From contig NZ_JAPHOQ010000002.1 of NCBI RefSeq assembly GCF_026191355.1, positions 341,589 through 405,588 of the forward strand: a DNA stretch of 64,000 nucleotides, in the 5' to 3' direction. Position 1 is the first letter of the stretch. Every line of letters begins with the position of its first letter. The position numbers and the translations under genes are program-made. Source of the DNA: Legionella sheltonii (GTDB taxonomy: Bacteria; Pseudomonadota; Gammaproteobacteria; Legionellales; Legionellaceae). The notes under the pieces are model-generated. The model did not search any database. It was not told the DNA's origin and was given only the letters and a program-made list of their open reading frames with translations. This document shows, one piece after another, positions 63,413 through 64,000 of the stretch.

Positions 63413-64000
63413 ATGTTTAGTAAATTAGTAGAACAACGACTTCTAAGCGTCTTAAATGAGTCTAACCGAGATGAGTTTAATGCTGTTATTGCCGACTCCT
63501 CTCAAATTGAAACACCAGAAGAAGAACTTCAATTCCTCCTGGCTTTTCTTAATGGAATGATTGGAAAGGATAAAAATAATACAATTGTAAAACTCATGGG
63601 TGAGCTCTTGAGTAGCTATTTAATCTTTACCAATCCCTCCAGAGAATATTGCCAAAAATTAGACACGATATTGCAAGGTTATGAATCGAGTGTTGGTAAT
63701 AATCCAGTTTACACTAAGCAACTGCAACAGATGAGGGGGAATTTGTCCCAACAAATAAAACTAAAAGATAAATCGGAATTCAAATCAACGCTTTTGAAAA
63801 ATATAAGTCTGAGTGCGTGTGTGCTCATTACTCGGGCTTTTCTGGCAAAAAATAAATCTTTAGATGGCGACTACATTGATTTAATGATTGAAAAATTAAA
63901 AAAAGTCTCGCCTTTAGATTTAGAGAAAAATCCTGTTCTACGCCAAAATTATCTCACTTTAATCAAGGAATTAAAAAAGGCAACATCAGCCAATCCTCTT
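63413..64000 (+). CDS. helical hypothetical protein, 3' end beyond the window
   Basis: From the ATG at 63413 the frame is open through 196 codons to the window edge without a stop. It starts MFSKLVEQRLLSVLNESN and is strongly helical and charged, with an internal hydrophobic helix (NISLSACVLITRAFL). No signal peptide or domain recognised. Long helical starts without signal peptides are frequent among Legionella effectors, but nothing more can be said. Confidence 0.65.
   Translation, partial: MFSKLVEQRLLSVLNESNRDEFNAVIADSSQIETPEEELQFLLAFLNGMIGKDKNNTIVKLMGELLSSYLIFTNPSREYCQKLDTILQGYESSVGNNPVYTKQLQQMRGNLSQQIKLKDKSEFKSTLLKNISLSACVLITRAFLAKNKSLDGDYIDLMIEKLKKVSPLDLEKNPVLRQNYLTLIKELKKATSANPL

Noticed and set aside
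1..64000. tRNA, rRNA, CRISPR arrays or prophage genes
   Set aside because: I looked for cloverleaf ends with CCA-side patterns, regularly spaced repeats and phage structural genes, and saw none. A tRNAscan or Infernal run could still find small RNAs.

Overview
The window is AT-rich, gene-dense bacterial DNA that reads as a Legionella-type chromosome. The indicators are a histidine acid phosphatase closely resembling the Legionella major acid phosphatase Map, many large proteins with eukaryotic-like domains (protein kinases, a Rab-like GTPase, ADP-ribosyltransferase-like and PARG-like proteins, a papain-fold protein), several proteins ending in a CaaX prenylation box, and short signal-peptide proteins typical of the genus. 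The species cannot be fixed from sequence alone. No rRNA, tRNA or CRISPR array was seen.

Layout. 1-5 kb: the end of an unknown gene, an MFS exporter with an HSL-family esterase, acylphosphatase, hotdog thioesterase, a PA0069-type radical SAM protein and a small Cys-rich secreted protein. 5-17 kb: two identical direct copies of an IS3-family element, 9,273 bp apart. The left copy has no matching target duplication and lies between two 3' gene remnants. The right copy has a CATTT duplication and splits an M32 carboxypeptidase gene. Between them are a ThiM-like kinase, a methyltransferase, a secreted NagZ-like enzyme, a GT39-type membrane protein, an acidic CaaX protein and an ICMT-like methyltransferase. 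17-26 kb: Map, a papain-fold protein ending CRIL, a periplasmic binding protein, an overlapping two-gene signalling unit (REC-cyclase and MASE1 histidine kinase) and an S9 peptidase. 26-34 kb: a His-rich secreted protein, a PARG-like protein followed by an R-S-E ADP-ribosyltransferase-like protein, a decayed amidase gene, two small envelope proteins, a membrane-hairpin protein and a divergent Rab-like GTPase. 34-37 kb: a methyltransferase/hydrolase pair, an alkyltransferase-like DNA repair protein and a LOG-family protein. 37-44 kb: tandem duplicated eukaryotic-type kinases with duplicated promoters. 44-52 kb: a kynureninase-like enzyme, a Gly-rich protein, a GNAT, a HAD-domain protein ending CSIL, a VIT-family transporter, a cupin and another GNAT. 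52-55.6 kb: a nitrosative-stress module with alternative oxidase, TehB, NsrR, truncated haemoglobin and a ferredoxin-NAD(P)H reductase; two NsrR-type palindromes control it. 55.6-64 kb: a GNAT, two overlapping secreted-protein genes, a second ADP-ribosyltransferase-like protein, a CaaX (CTIS) protein, a large protein with an F-box-like motif, an outer-membrane beta-barrel and a helical protein running off the end.

How it fits together. Most of the unusual content fits a reservoir of candidate Dot/Icm effectors. This is inference: no secretion signal was tested. The strongest points are four CaaX-terminated proteins, the PARG-like/ADP-ribosyltransferase-like pair, the duplicated kinases with a symmetry-conserving operator, and the NsrR module built around a split NO dioxygenase plus an alternative oxidase.
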